Shown here: in pieces, positions 16,384 through 25,584 of the stretch
Numbering within the stretch: the stretch's first letter is position 1
How the letters are laid out: each line of letters starts with the position of its first letter
Origin: Luteimonas suaedae
Lineage (GTDB): Bacteria; Pseudomonadota; Gammaproteobacteria; Xanthomonadales; Xanthomonadaceae
DNA: 64,000 nt
Assembly: GCF_008312895.1 (NCBI RefSeq)
Contig: NZ_VSSP01000009.1
Location: forward strand, 1-64,000
Reading direction: 5' to 3'
Position numbers and translations under genes: made by a program
The notes under the pieces: model-generated
What the model was told of the DNA's origin: nothing
The model's database searches: none
Seen by the model: only the letters and a program-made list of their open reading frames with translations

Positions 16384-16680
16384 TGATGAGAGTGGCCACT
16401 TGGAGCAACGTAGACATAGCGTCTTTCGGACCGTCCGCTCCGGGTCGGCACAGATTATCGGCCGCGGTGTCGGCTTCCGGCCAGAGTGGACACTCGCCAG
16501 TCGCAATGGGGGAGACGACAGAAGAGTTCCCTTGTGCTTCGCCCATTTGTGGATCTTCGTGGCTTCGATCGACCATACGGTCTTGATACGGCAGAAGGGC
16601 TGCTGCCCTCCAAGCTCCTCGACCGACAAGCGCTCCCCTTGCCAGCTTCGTCTGTACCCGTCACTATCCCCCGTGTTTCC
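16384..16680. other. Gene-free stretch between two restriction systems
   Basis: No supported gene. The segment around 16420-16510 (CTTTCGGACCGTCCGCTC and following) resembles intergenic filler seen near mobile genes, but I cannot assign it. Confidence 0.35.
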
Positions 16681-16694
16681 TGTTGTCGACAACA
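16681..16694. promoter_or_regulatory. Perfect 14-bp palindrome before the controller gene
   Basis: TGTTGTCGACAACA ends three bases before the ATG of the MerR-like gene. A site overlapping the ribosome-binding region suggests autorepression by that protein, as in controller genes of restriction-modification systems. Confidence 0.65.
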
Positions 16695-16697
16695 AAA

Positions 16698-17159
16698 ATG
16701 ATCGGGGTCGTGTCCATCCAATTCACGCAGGAACAAGCGCGCACGCTCGCGGGCGTTTCGCCGGAAACCATCCGGCACTGGCGCAAGGCCGTCCCGTACC
16801 TGTCCGCCAAGACAGGCAAAGCGGCGCGGTACTCCTTCCCTGAATTGGTGGGCTTGGCCGCCACGAATGAGTTGGTGAAAGCCCTGGGTGTCCACATCGC
16901 TGCCGTGAGCGGTGGAGTCGACGCGCTTTTTCGTCTTCTGATGAACAGCAATGTTGCGGCTTTCCAGGAAACCGTTGCCGTGGTCACTGCGAACAAGGCC
17001 GCTCTCGAAACAAAAATTACGGCCTGCGAGCAAAGCGCCTTGATGGTGCCGTTAAAGCCGCTGGTGTCGCGAATTCAGCAAAGCATGTTGCCCGCCCTCC
17101 CGAACACGGAACAGGCGACGCTGCCATTTCCGCCCAAAATCGTCCGGAGCCGGTCGTGA
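16698..17159 (+). CDS. MerR-like helix-turn-helix controller
   Basis: A 153-residue protein with a MerR-type N-terminus (FTQEQARTLAGVSPETIRHWRK...RYSFPELVGLAA, about residues 8-55). A helical region with no recognisable effector-binding cysteines follows. The ATG at 16698 is preferred over the TTG at 16683, which lies inside the palindrome. It overlaps the following methylase gene by four bases (GTGA), so the three genes are co-translated. By position and by the palindrome at its start it probably sets the timing of methylase and nuclease expression. Confidence 0.75.
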   Translation: MIGVVSIQFTQEQARTLAGVSPETIRHWRKAVPYLSAKTGKAARYSFPELVGLAATNELVKALGVHIAAVSGGVDALFRLLMNSNVAAFQETVAVVTANKAALETKITACEQSALMVPLKPLVSRIQQSMLPALPNTEQATLPFPPKIVRSRS

Positions 17160-20116
17160 GTATCACAACACTTAAACAAGTGTTGGAAGCGACTGGCTAC
17201 TACCCGGATGGCCGGCCCGCGCCTGGCTTGCAACTGGGCAAGGATGCTCGCGCCCAGCGCCGGGGCAAGGACTTCGCACCCGACGCTTCGTGGCGTAGTC
17301 CGTCGTCCCTGACCGTCTACTTCAAGTTCGAAAAGAAGCCGCCGCAGGACGAGCTCGTCAGTCGATGGCGCCGGGAAATCTGGAACGAGGGTTTCGCGCC
17401 GCTGCTTTGGATCATCTCCCCTGAGCGCATTGACCTCTACAACGGATTCGGAGTGCCGCAACGGGAAGGGGACGCCCAGAAGCATCTGATCAGAACGTTT
17501 GAGAACGTGGATGCGTCCTTGGCCGAGCTGGATGCGCTGGCTGGCCGCTTGGCGATCGAAACCGGGCAATTTTGGGCACAAGCCACCAAAGTCGATCGCA
17601 AGACCAGCGTCGATCAAAATTTGCTGTCCGATCTGGCCGCGCTCGAACGCGACCTGGTCGCAGCTGGGCTCGAGCGCGACGCTGCACAGGCTCTGATCGG
17701 GCGTGTGGTCTTCACGCAATACCTAATTGACCGTGGCATCGTCACAGCCAGAACGCTCAAGAAACTTGGCGGACACACATCGTTTCCCGTCATCTTGCGA
17801 GACCTTGAGGCGGCCGACCTGCTGTTCAACTGGCTGAGTCAAACGTTCAACGGCGACATGTTCCCGCCGTCTTCAATCAGGAACACACCCGCGAAGCGGC
17901 ATTTGGCCCGCGTTGCTGAGTTCTTGGAGGCCGTTGATCCGGACAGCGGACAACAGAGCCTATTCCCGTATCAGTTCGATGTAATTCCCGTTGAACTCAT
18001 CAGTTCGATCTACGAACAATTCGCGCATTCCGGGTCCAGCGGCGCCTCGCGTCGATCCAATGACGCCCTCAGCAATGGAGTTCACTACACCCGCCTCTCA
18101 GTGGTATCACTGGTCTTGGATGAGGTGATGCAGGATCTGACAGGCGAAGAAACGGTGCTGGACCTCACCTGCGGCTCCGGCGTATTCCTGGTCGAAGCGC
18201 TACGAAGGCTGGTGCATCTGCGCTCAGCCGGCGAACCCCCTACCAGGAAAATGATTAGATCGACACTCTACGAACAGGTTTACGGCGTTGACATCAGTGA
18301 GGCTGCCGTCCGCGTGGCGGCATTCAGCCTTTACCTGGCGGCGCTGGAACTTGATCCAGACCCGCAGCCGCCGCGTGCATTGAAGTTCCAGCCGCTCATC
18401 GGTAGAACGCTGTTTGTAGGGGATGCGCGCACGGTCGAACGCGAGAGCGGCCGCGCCATCCTTACGACGCCACATAGCGGCCTAAAGCAATTCGATCTTA
18501 TCGTCGGGAATCCCCCTTGGAGCTTTAAAGGCCTTGCAGGTACCGAGGCTAGGCGCAGGACACGCGCCGCCGGCATTCCGGCCCAGCCACGCGGGGAAGG
18601 ACTAGACTTCGTGTTGCGGGCTATCGAGTTCTCGCATGAAAAAACCCGTTTTGGCGTGATCCTGAGCGCGCTTCCGTTCTTCAGCCGAAGCGGCACCGGC
18701 ATGGCAGCGGCGCTTCATGTCATGCGCTCGCTTGCCCCCATTACGCTCGTCAACTTGTCGAACCTATGCGGTTGGCTGTTCGCGACAGCCACAATGCCAG
18801 CGATTGTTCTCTTCGCCAGGCATCGGCCACAGCGTGCGGATCAAGTGACAGTGGTCCAGATACCTTGGACTGCCAGTGGCTCGAAGAGCCACACTTTTGA
18901 CGTCGCACCCAGCGACATCATCAGGTTGTCGCTGGCGGATATCGAGGCGCAGCCAATTAAGCTGAAAGCCGCGGCCATTGGTCGACGGCGCGACATTGCA
19001 CTGCTCGACGCGTTATCTTCAGCCTATTCTCCGCTCGGGGCCCAATTCCAATCAATCGGATCGGAACTGAACGTCGGTATGATTCGCGGGCTGCCCAAAA
19101 ATCAGACCCGGGACGCGCACCTCCTGAACGGCTTGGAGCTTCTGGAAGCTGGTGACATCAAGCCGTTCCAGATCCCCGAAGTACTGCCCCCCTTTCGGCA
19201 GACAAAAGCGCAATGGCCCCGTTCCCGGGGCATCTACCGCGCTCCGATCCTGATCATCAAGGAGACCCTGAGCGCAGGCCCCAGACCGATCGTCGCCGTT
19301 GCGGATCGCGACCTGATCTATACCAACGCCTATTTCGGCGCTGCAATGCCATCAGCCGATCCACGCATCGCCCATCTGGTTGCGGCACTCCTGTCGTCTT
19401 CGCTCGCATCATGGTTCTTCCTGATGTCTGCCTCCGAATTCGGCATTTGGAAGCGGCGTTTGCTGCGACACGACGTGTCGCTCATGCCCGTGCCTGCGCT
19501 GAAGGGTGTCGTCCGGTCGGATGCCGGTAAGAAGCTGTTGAAGATCGGAAGCAAGCTACAACGGGACATACCCACCGAAGCCGACTGGCACTACCTTGAC
19601 GACGCGGTGTTCGATCTTTACGGAATCGACGATGCAGATCGTGTTGTGGTGCTCGACGGCCTATACCGCGCCGGCTGGCAATGGTTGGCGGGCCGGGAAG
19701 ACTCCGTTTCCAGCGCGAGCTCCACCGAGCTGTCCGACTATGCAAGCACCTTCATGGATGTTATTGGTGGCTGGTTGTCGGCCCGCAACAAGCGCCATAT
19801 ACGCGCGGAGATTCTCGAACTACCACGACACTCGGCCCTCAGAGTCGTACGCTTCATCCTCAAAGGTGGCCCGGGCGACGCCGCCATTCAAACCACCAAA
19901 GTAGACGGTGGCCTTGAAGACGTCCTGACCCGCATCAGCAATCGCATGAACGTCCGGATCGCAACTGCATTGAGCACGACCCGCGAGTTGAGAATCCATG
20001 ACCGCAACGAGGTCGTGATCATCAAGCCAGCAGCCAAGCGCTATTGGATGAAGATCATCGCCCTGGAGGACGCTGATGCGGTTGTAGCGGAAAGCTTTTC
20101 AGGGAGCCGCGCTTGA
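17156..20116 (+). CDS. N6-adenine DNA methylase of a restriction-like module
   Basis: A 986-residue protein. Residues 1-110 look like a compact nuclease-like or accessory domain (SSLTVYFKFEKKPPQDELVS). A helical region follows. The methylase core has DLTCGSG (336-342) and GNPPW (451-455), the SAM-binding and N6-adenine catalytic motifs. The C-terminal half probably recognises the target. It lacks the MmeI PYFNGGLF motif, so it is a different class from the enzyme upstream. It starts with GTG overlapping the controller gene and ends overlapping the next gene. It may be a type IIG enzyme or the methylase of a two-protein system. Confidence 0.75.
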   Translation: MSITTLKQVLEATGYYPDGRPAPGLQLGKDARAQRRGKDFAPDASWRSPSSLTVYFKFEKKPPQDELVSRWRREIWNEGFAPLLWIISPERIDLYNGFGVPQREGDAQKHLIRTFENVDASLAELDALAGRLAIETGQFWAQATKVDRKTSVDQNLLSDLAALERDLVAAGLERDAAQALIGRVVFTQYLIDRGIVTARTLKKLGGHTSFPVILRDLEAADLLFNWLSQTFNGDMFPPSSIRNTPAKRHLARVAEFLEAVDPDSGQQSLFPYQFDVIPVELISSIYEQFAHSGSSGASRRSNDALSNGVHYTRLSVVSLVLDEVMQDLTGEETVLDLTCGSGVFLVEALRRLVHLRSAGEPPTRKMIRSTLYEQVYGVDISEAAVRVAAFSLYLAALELDPDPQPPRALKFQPLIGRTLFVGDARTVERESGRAILTTPHSGLKQFDLIVGNPPWSFKGLAGTEARRRTRAAGIPAQPRGEGLDFVLRAIEFSHEKTRFGVILSALPFFSRSGTGMAAALHVMRSLAPITLVNLSNLCGWLFATATMPAIVLFARHRPQRADQVTVVQIPWTASGSKSHTFDVAPSDIIRLSLADIEAQPIKLKAAAIGRRRDIALLDALSSAYSPLGAQFQSIGSELNVGMIRGLPKNQTRDAHLLNGLELLEAGDIKPFQIPEVLPPFRQTKAQWPRSRGIYRAPILIIKETLSAGPRPIVAVADRDLIYTNAYFGAAMPSADPRIAHLVAALLSSSLASWFFLMSASEFGIWKRRLLRHDVSLMPVPALKGVVRSDAGKKLLKIGSKLQRDIPTEADWHYLDDAVFDLYGIDDADRVVVLDGLYRAGWQWLAGREDSVSSASSTELSDYASTFMDVIGGWLSARNKRHIRAEILELPRHSALRVVRFILKGGPGDAAIQTTKVDGGLEDVLTRISNRMNVRIATALSTTRELRIHDRNEVVIIKPAAKRYWMKIIALEDADAVVAESFSGSRA

Positions 20117-20766
20117 GGATTCCCTACGATGCGCCAGCCCCTTTGGGCAAGGAGTTCATTGAGCTGGCGCCGGAGGTGACAGCCGCTATACTGCTTACCC
20201 TTCTAGCGGGCTGGGAGCGCGCTGTCGCTTCCATTGACGTGCGTGCTGACGCAGGCGAAGTGCTGATAACTGAGCGGCTTCGCGACGGCATGCGCAGTAC
20301 GTTGAAGTTGGAAGGTCTTCCCTGGGCGAAGACTATGGTCATTTTGCCAGGAGCGGAATCACGCTCTTCTGCGGCCGTAGTCCCTGATGGTCGGACCGAC
20401 ATACCGGTCATGCTGATTGAAATCTTCGTCCGAACACAAGAGCACGACCCACACGCGATCATCGAATGCAAGCGCATTGCGGGATCGGATACACATCTCT
20501 GTCGCGAGTACGTCGTCGAAGGGATTGATAGATTTTGCACTGGCAAGTACAGCCACAACCATGCAATCGGCTTCATGGCCGGCTATGTCATATCGGGAAC
20601 AACAGATGAAGCAGTATCCGGTGTCAATGCATACCTTTCTCGTACTTCCCGTGAGCCTGAGCACCTGAGTCTTGCCGATGCATGCGAGGCACCCACTTTG
20701 ATCAGCAAGCACATTCGCTTATCGTCGTCTCTAGTCACGCTCCACCACGTGTTCCTCCCCTGCTAA
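20113..20766 (+). CDS. PD-(D/E)XK-like nuclease candidate
   Basis: A 217-residue protein that I do not recognise as a named family. It contains Asp96 (GRTDIPVMLIEIF) and IIECKRI (E118, K120) on two predicted strands, the spacing of a PD-(D/E)XK nuclease core, then REYVVEGIDRFCTGKYS. The TTG start overlaps the methylase stop (TTGA), so it belongs to the same operon. The likely role is restriction endonuclease or effector partner of the methylase. This is inference; the motif is short and the family is not known to me. Confidence 0.6.
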   Translation: MRIPYDAPAPLGKEFIELAPEVTAAILLTLLAGWERAVASIDVRADAGEVLITERLRDGMRSTLKLEGLPWAKTMVILPGAESRSSAAVVPDGRTDIPVMLIEIFVRTQEHDPHAIIECKRIAGSDTHLCREYVVEGIDRFCTGKYSHNHAIGFMAGYVISGTTDEAVSGVNAYLSRTSREPEHLSLADACEAPTLISKHIRLSSSLVTLHHVFLPC

Positions 20767-21223
20767 GCTGCATCGCTCTAGAATTTGAATTGAGTCGGCC
20801 GTAGATGGAATTCGACTCTGTCAAGTGTCCGCTTTGGGCCGAGGCTGTGTGAAAACTCGTCGGCGATGGGCTTGTGATGTCGGCGCGGCCAGTTCGAGTA
20901 GCGGGCAACGCAGCAAGAAGTTCGTCGTGTCCATTTGTCGGGGCTCAAGGGACCCGTTTGCCGGTCCCTGCCACGCTCGGGAATCTGACCTAATCTCGTG
21001 GAGTATCCGCGCCCTGCCGACGCGGTTGCCGCTGGCGCGATGTAGCGATCGGTGTCCTCCTGTCCCACCGAAGAAGGGCTGATGGCCGACCGCGCTGTGT
21101 TCCGGTACCAGATTCGGCAAAGCTGGACGCCGCCCGCCGGGGCCGTTTTTGCTCGCCGCAGTCGACGGCACGGTAAATTCTGCTGTAGCTTCCACCTCAG
21201 CGCTCCAGGGATTGGGGAATCCA
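20767..21223. other. Gene-free stretch before the NERD helicase
   Basis: No convincing gene on either strand; minus-strand ORFs here have no recognisable domain. Near 20838-20855, GGCCGAGGCTGTGTGAAAAC resembles sequence often found at insertion-sequence margins, so this may be a mobile-element scar. Confidence 0.35.
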
Positions 21224-23098
21224 ATGGCCACGCTGATTCCAAGCCGCAATACTTGCCTGGCACGCATGACGTCGGGGGAGCGTCGCTTCTCGTCCCGGCT
21301 GGACGACACGCTCGATGACGAGTACCTGTGCTGGTACGACGTACCGATCGGTCCGCGTTACCGGCATCCGGACTTCGTCGTCCTGCACCCTTCCCGCGGA
21401 TTGCTGGTGCTGGAGGTCAAGGACTGGAAGCCGGATACCTTGGCCGAGCTAGACCGCGATCGCGCCATCATCAACACCGACCGCGGCCGCGTGACCAAAG
21501 CCAATCCGTTGCGCCAGGCGCGGGACTGCGCGATGGAGATCGTCCGCCTGCTGCAGGAGGACCGGGCGCTGTGCCACCCGCCGGGTGACAAGCGCACCGG
21601 CACGCTGCTCATGCCCTGGGGCTTTGGCGTGGTGCTGGCCAACATCACCCGCACCCAGTTCGACCAGATGGGGCTGGAGCATTTCCTGCCGCCGGGCAGC
21701 GTGATCTGCCGCGACGAGATGACCGAAAGCGTTGACGTGGAGGACTTCCAGAAGCGGCTCTGGGACATGTTCCTGATGCCCTTCGCCTGCCTGCTCAGCC
21801 TGCCGCAGATCGAGCGCGTGCGCTGGCACCTGTTCCCGCAGCTGCGCATCCAGGTGCAGGGCGATCTGCTGCAGGCGCCACGACCGGCCGAGGACACGCC
21901 CGTCGAGATCCCGGACATCATCCGGGTCATGGACCTGCAGCAGGAACTGCTGGCACGCTCGCTGGGCGACGGACATCGCGTCATCCACGGCGTGGCCGGC
22001 TCCGGCAAGACAATGATCCTCGGCTATCGCTGCGTCGAGCTCGCCCGCAGCCAGCACAAGCCGGTGCTGGTGCTCTGTTACAACAAGTCCCTGGCCGGCC
22101 ACCTCGAGCACCTGATGCAGGGCCACGGCGTGCAGGACCGAGTGGCCGCCCGCAACTTCCATGAGTGGTGTCGCGAGCAGCTCAAGACCTATGGGCTGCC
22201 CATGCCGCCCTTCCAGAAGAGTGCCGACACGTATGCACAGATGCTCGTGCAGTCGGTGATCGAAGGCGTGGAATCCAACGCCATTCCGCGCGCGCAGTAC
22301 GGCGCGGTGCTGATCGACGAAGGCCACGACTTCGCCCCGGAGTGGTTGCGGCTCGTCGCTCAGATGGTGGACCCCGAGACCAACTCGCTGCTGTTGCTCT
22401 ACGACGACGCGCAGACCCTGTACGGCAATGCCGCCCGGCGGAAGTTTTCCTTCGCCAGCGTCGGCATCCAGGCCCAGGGCCGGACCACCATCCTGCGACT
22501 GAACTACCGCAACACCCTCGAAGTGCTGACGGTCGCCAAGGCCTTCGCCGAAGAAGTGCTGACGCGACACGATGCCGACGACGACCACGTGCCGGTCGTC
22601 GTGCCAGAAAGCGCCGGCCGCCGCGGCCCGATGCCCGAACTGTGGCGAGCACGCAACATCTGGGCCGAGGCCGACATCATCGCCGCCCGCATCCAGGACG
22701 CGATCAGCAACGGCGCCAATCCCAACGACTTCGCCGTGCTGTGCCACTCCAACCGGCTAGCCGGCCTGATCGCCACGCAGCTACAGAAGCGTGGCCTGAC
22801 TGTGCTGCTGGCGTCGGACGACCAGCGACGCGCCATGTTCAACGGCGCGGCTTCGGTCAAGGTGATGACCATGCATTCTAGCAAGGGGTTGGAGTTCGAC
22901 ACCGTTTTCATTCCCGGCATCTGCGAGCTGACGAACCGAGACGAAAATGCCCACCGTAAGCAACAGCAGGTGCGCGTGCTCTATGTCGCGATGACCCGGG
23001 CGCTGCGGCAGCTGGAGATGTCACACCATGGCGAGAGTGCGACGGTAGAGCAGATTCGAAGTGTGGTTGACGGTGTTTCGCGGCGGCTGGCAGCGTAG
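21224..23098 (+). CDS. NERD-domain nuclease-helicase (SF1, UvrD-like)
   Basis: A protein of about 624 residues. The N-terminal NERD nuclease-like domain has DFVVLHPSRGLLVLEVKDWK (about 48-68). The UvrD/Rep-type helicase core has Walker A GVAGSGKT (256-263), DEGHDF (about 365-370), QGRTTILRLNYRN, HSSKGLEFDTVFIPG, and VRVLYVAMTRALRQL near the end. The family appears alone or within phage-defence islands and probably processes foreign or damaged DNA. The ATG at 21224 is chosen because homology starts at the following residues; upstream codons have no support. No operon partner is evident, as flanking gaps are large on both sides. Confidence 0.8.
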   Translation: MATLIPSRNTCLARMTSGERRFSSRLDDTLDDEYLCWYDVPIGPRYRHPDFVVLHPSRGLLVLEVKDWKPDTLAELDRDRAIINTDRGRVTKANPLRQARDCAMEIVRLLQEDRALCHPPGDKRTGTLLMPWGFGVVLANITRTQFDQMGLEHFLPPGSVICRDEMTESVDVEDFQKRLWDMFLMPFACLLSLPQIERVRWHLFPQLRIQVQGDLLQAPRPAEDTPVEIPDIIRVMDLQQELLARSLGDGHRVIHGVAGSGKTMILGYRCVELARSQHKPVLVLCYNKSLAGHLEHLMQGHGVQDRVAARNFHEWCREQLKTYGLPMPPFQKSADTYAQMLVQSVIEGVESNAIPRAQYGAVLIDEGHDFAPEWLRLVAQMVDPETNSLLLLYDDAQTLYGNAARRKFSFASVGIQAQGRTTILRLNYRNTLEVLTVAKAFAEEVLTRHDADDDHVPVVVPESAGRRGPMPELWRARNIWAEADIIAARIQDAISNGANPNDFAVLCHSNRLAGLIATQLQKRGLTVLLASDDQRRAMFNGAASVKVMTMHSSKGLEFDTVFIPGICELTNRDENAHRKQQQVRVLYVAMTRALRQLEMSHHGESATVEQIRSVVDGVSRRLAA

Positions 23099-23283
23099 GC
23101 CGTACCACATCTACGTTTGGTAGCTTGCGGCGACGGGCGGACACTCTCTGGCGGCTCAGTAGCTTTGCCGCCGTCCTAGCGCCCAAGTGCCTCAGACGCC
23201 CCTCACTAACTTCCCCGTCCTCTCTCTTTCTTCCCACTACCCCCCATTGCATTCGCTAAGGATCCGCTCTATAACAAAGGCGC

Positions 23284-23535
23284 TCAAGCGGTTCGCTTGA
23301 CTGGTGCAGCCGGGGATACACGGGTTCGGTATACGCGTACTGCGTATTTCTAGCAGTGCGCGCTTAGCGTCAAAGCTAAGCTCTAAGGGACATGCGGTTC
23401 CGCCGCCCTCCGAAACCGGAGGAGCTTTCCCGAAGGTGGATCAAGCCAGCACGAGAGCGGCAGTTGCTGAACCTTTTCCCGGTGTATCTAGCGCTCTCGT
23501 GTTAAAAACCAGCCTCGCTGGTGGGCTTGATCCAC
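23284..23535 (+). ncRNA. Probable retron msr-msd RNA
   Basis: Directly upstream of the reverse transcriptase is a dense set of stems. TCAAGCG/CGCTTGA lies at 23284-23300, ATACGC/GCGTAT at 23331-23347, GCTTAGC/GCTAAGC at 23362-23381 and CTCCG/CGGAG at 23408-23421. A long two-part stem follows: GTGGATCAAGCC (23436-23447) with GGCTTGATCCAC (23524-23535), enclosing CACGAGAGCG (23450-23459) with CGCTCTCGTG (23492-23501). The long stem is a good msd (reverse-transcribed) candidate and the small upstream stems a good msr. I could not identify the outer a1/a2 repeat or the priming guanosine with certainty, so the ends are approximate. Confidence 0.65.
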
Positions 23536-23556
23536 ACCTATCGATCAGGGCGGAAA

Positions 23557-24756
23557 ATGTCGCTCAAGTCGCATGTAACGAAAGTATCTAGACATTCGAT
23601 AGGATCTGTCAGATCTCTCTGCAGAACTCTATCCATAGATGAGCCAGAACTCCAGGCGCTGCTGTCTTGGGTGCCTGAATCGCGCTTCAAGAAGAAGGCG
23701 GTAACGAAGTCGTCTGGTGGCTCACGGACCGTATATGTGCCTCACTGGCGTTATCGCAAGATTCTTCGAAAGATCAACAAACGGATCTTGGGGAACACCA
23801 AGATTATTCGTTGGCCTGATTACGTATTTGGTTCAGTGCCAAGCTCGGACGCCGATGACGCAAGATTGATAGGTAGAGATTATATTGCGTGCGCAGCAGT
23901 CCACTCAAGTTCAAAAAGCATTTTGAAAGTTGATATATGCGACTTTTTTGACAACGTCGAGCAGCCCCTCGTAAGAAATATATACACTGACTTTCTAAAA
24001 TACCCACCTGCGGTCGCTGAAACGCTATGCAACCTCTGCTGCATCCACGGAAAGATTCCTCAGGGCGCCCCTACCTCGAGCTATCTTGCAAATCTTGTTT
24101 TTTGGGACCTTGAAGCCAATCTAGTTGCCAGGCTCAAACAGAAGGGCCTGACGTATACCAGGTACGTGGATGACATCACGATTTCTTCGCGCAAGTACTC
24201 TCAGGACTTTTCGTTGGCTCTGAAGTTGGTGGATCAGATGCTAATGGACAAGGACCTCACCAGAAGCGAAGTAAAGACCCAGGTCCTGCGCTCGGGCACT
24301 AAGCCGCTGCTTGTCCACAGTCTGAGGGTGGAACACGCGACGCCTCGAATACCGTCTCCAGAATATCGGCGTATCCGATCAGCCGTCAGGACACTCGAGA
24401 ACTTCGCAGCAGACGCAGGGTTTCGTACCTACGACGCTTATAGAAGAATGTTCAACGTCTGTCTTGGGCGAGTTAACAAACTATCCCGGCTGAGGAAGAA
24501 GTCGCACACTGCTTACATCACTCGACTGAACAGGGTGGGCCCGCTTCCCTCCCATCGGGATCTACGTTGGTGCCAGCGGACAGCACGAGAAGTGCTTAAG
24601 CGATTCGCTATACCGGGAGAGTCCGAGCGGTTTTTTTTCAGGCGTAAACTATTTCGGCTACGTGAACGCCTCAATCTCCTACAACGTACTTACGTACATG
24701 AGGCATCCGCAATAAGGGACAGCCTTGCGCAGATAAAGATCTATAGCCATGAGTAG
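23557..24756 (+). CDS. Retron-type reverse transcriptase
   Basis: A 399-residue reverse transcriptase with VPHWRYRKILRKINKRIL (fingers), ILKVDICDFFDNV, GKIPQGAPTSSYLANLVFWDLE, the catalytic YVDD at about 203-206, and a VHSLRV segment at the place of the retron VTG motif. There is no maturase or endonuclease domain, and the size fits retron enzymes. The ATG at 23557 follows CAGGGCGGAAA; the TTG 36 bases upstream lies inside the RNA stem. GC content is well below the surrounding chromosome. It overlaps the effector gene by eight bases. It would make the multicopy single-stranded DNA from the RNA encoded immediately upstream. Confidence 0.88.
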   Translation: MSLKSHVTKVSRHSIGSVRSLCRTLSIDEPELQALLSWVPESRFKKKAVTKSSGGSRTVYVPHWRYRKILRKINKRILGNTKIIRWPDYVFGSVPSSDADDARLIGRDYIACAAVHSSSKSILKVDICDFFDNVEQPLVRNIYTDFLKYPPAVAETLCNLCCIHGKIPQGAPTSSYLANLVFWDLEANLVARLKQKGLTYTRYVDDITISSRKYSQDFSLALKLVDQMLMDKDLTRSEVKTQVLRSGTKPLLVHSLRVEHATPRIPSPEYRRIRSAVRTLENFAADAGFRTYDAYRRMFNVCLGRVNKLSRLRKKSHTAYITRLNRVGPLPSHRDLRWCQRTAREVLKRFAIPGESERFFFRRKLFRLRERLNLLQRTYVHEASAIRDSLAQIKIYSHE

Positions 24757-25558
24757 CCCAGGCAGTTACGACACCAAGATTGCTGCAAGCCTGCCGAGGC
24801 TTCAGAAGGGTCTACTTTTAAGCGGGATAGCAATCGCCCTTGTTTTACTTACAGCGCTTCTCACCTCTCTTACGTCGACCTTCATCGCGGACGGCGCGAT
24901 TGATCGGGAATTTTGCTTCCATAGAGCTTGCCTTGACGAAGCTTTGAGGCTTTTTGCGCTACCCATTGGGGTTGTCAAGATCCTTGGCGCGTTTGCCGTC
25001 GGTTTCACAACACTTCTAGGCCTAGTTGTGGCTTTAGGAGTGTACCTATCCAATTCAAAGCTTGTTGAACAGCATGCTCAAACCGCCATAACGCAAGCGG
25101 ATTCACTGCGAGAGCAAGCAAAATCTTCAGCGCTGCAATTGCATGCAGTGAGATTCAGTTCCTTCAGAGAGTATGTCGTAGACGCTGTCGGCCGCTGCTC
25201 GAGATTAGGGCTTTCGTCAATTGATGTAACGTCATGGTATTTCAAGATTTTCCCCAACGCCTACGAGGGGGACATCGCGGTGAATGCCTACTACATTGAG
25301 GCGGTTAAGCGGATTTCTGCAGCAATGTTGGCCGCTGATGAGCGACTGGGACCCGCAGCGAAGAGATTTAATTATGGCGAGCATCAAAGGGTGCTCATCC
25401 CTATGCTTGCAGAGATCGGGATTCGCTTATATTCATTGCCAAGGCTCGACTATTTTCTGATCGAGGACGAAGTTGTGGAGCTTATCGCTTCAGTGCATCG
25501 CGTCTTCGGCATTGAGAGCATCACCTTTGGTGATCGCAAGTATCGGGGCGTCAGCTAG
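24749..25558 (+). CDS. Retron effector with two membrane helices
   Basis: A 269-residue protein with hydrophobic helices at about 21-43 and 72-98, a short cysteine-containing loop between them (FCFHRAC), then a helical, probably cytoplasmic region of about 170 residues starting with a coiled-coil-like stretch. The ATG lies inside the end of the reverse transcriptase gene, so the two are co-translated. Two-helix membrane effectors define the Ec48 (Eco6)-like retron type, in which the effector kills the cell when phage proteins disable RecBCD. Assignment to that type rests on architecture, not alignment. Confidence 0.75.
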   Translation: MSSPGSYDTKIAASLPRLQKGLLLSGIAIALVLLTALLTSLTSTFIADGAIDREFCFHRACLDEALRLFALPIGVVKILGAFAVGFTTLLGLVVALGVYLSNSKLVEQHAQTAITQADSLREQAKSSALQLHAVRFSSFREYVVDAVGRCSRLGLSSIDVTSWYFKIFPNAYEGDIAVNAYYIEAVKRISAAMLAADERLGPAAKRFNYGEHQRVLIPMLAEIGIRLYSLPRLDYFLIEDEVVELIASVHRVFGIESITFGDRKYRGVS

Positions 25559-25584
25559 TTCCTCGCAGTACGTACATCGGGGTC

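Noticed and set aside
20778-21309. Minus-strand ORFs of about 160 codons before the NERD helicase
   Set aside because: No domain, no ribosome site, and they run into the helicase start. The segment is better treated as gene-free.
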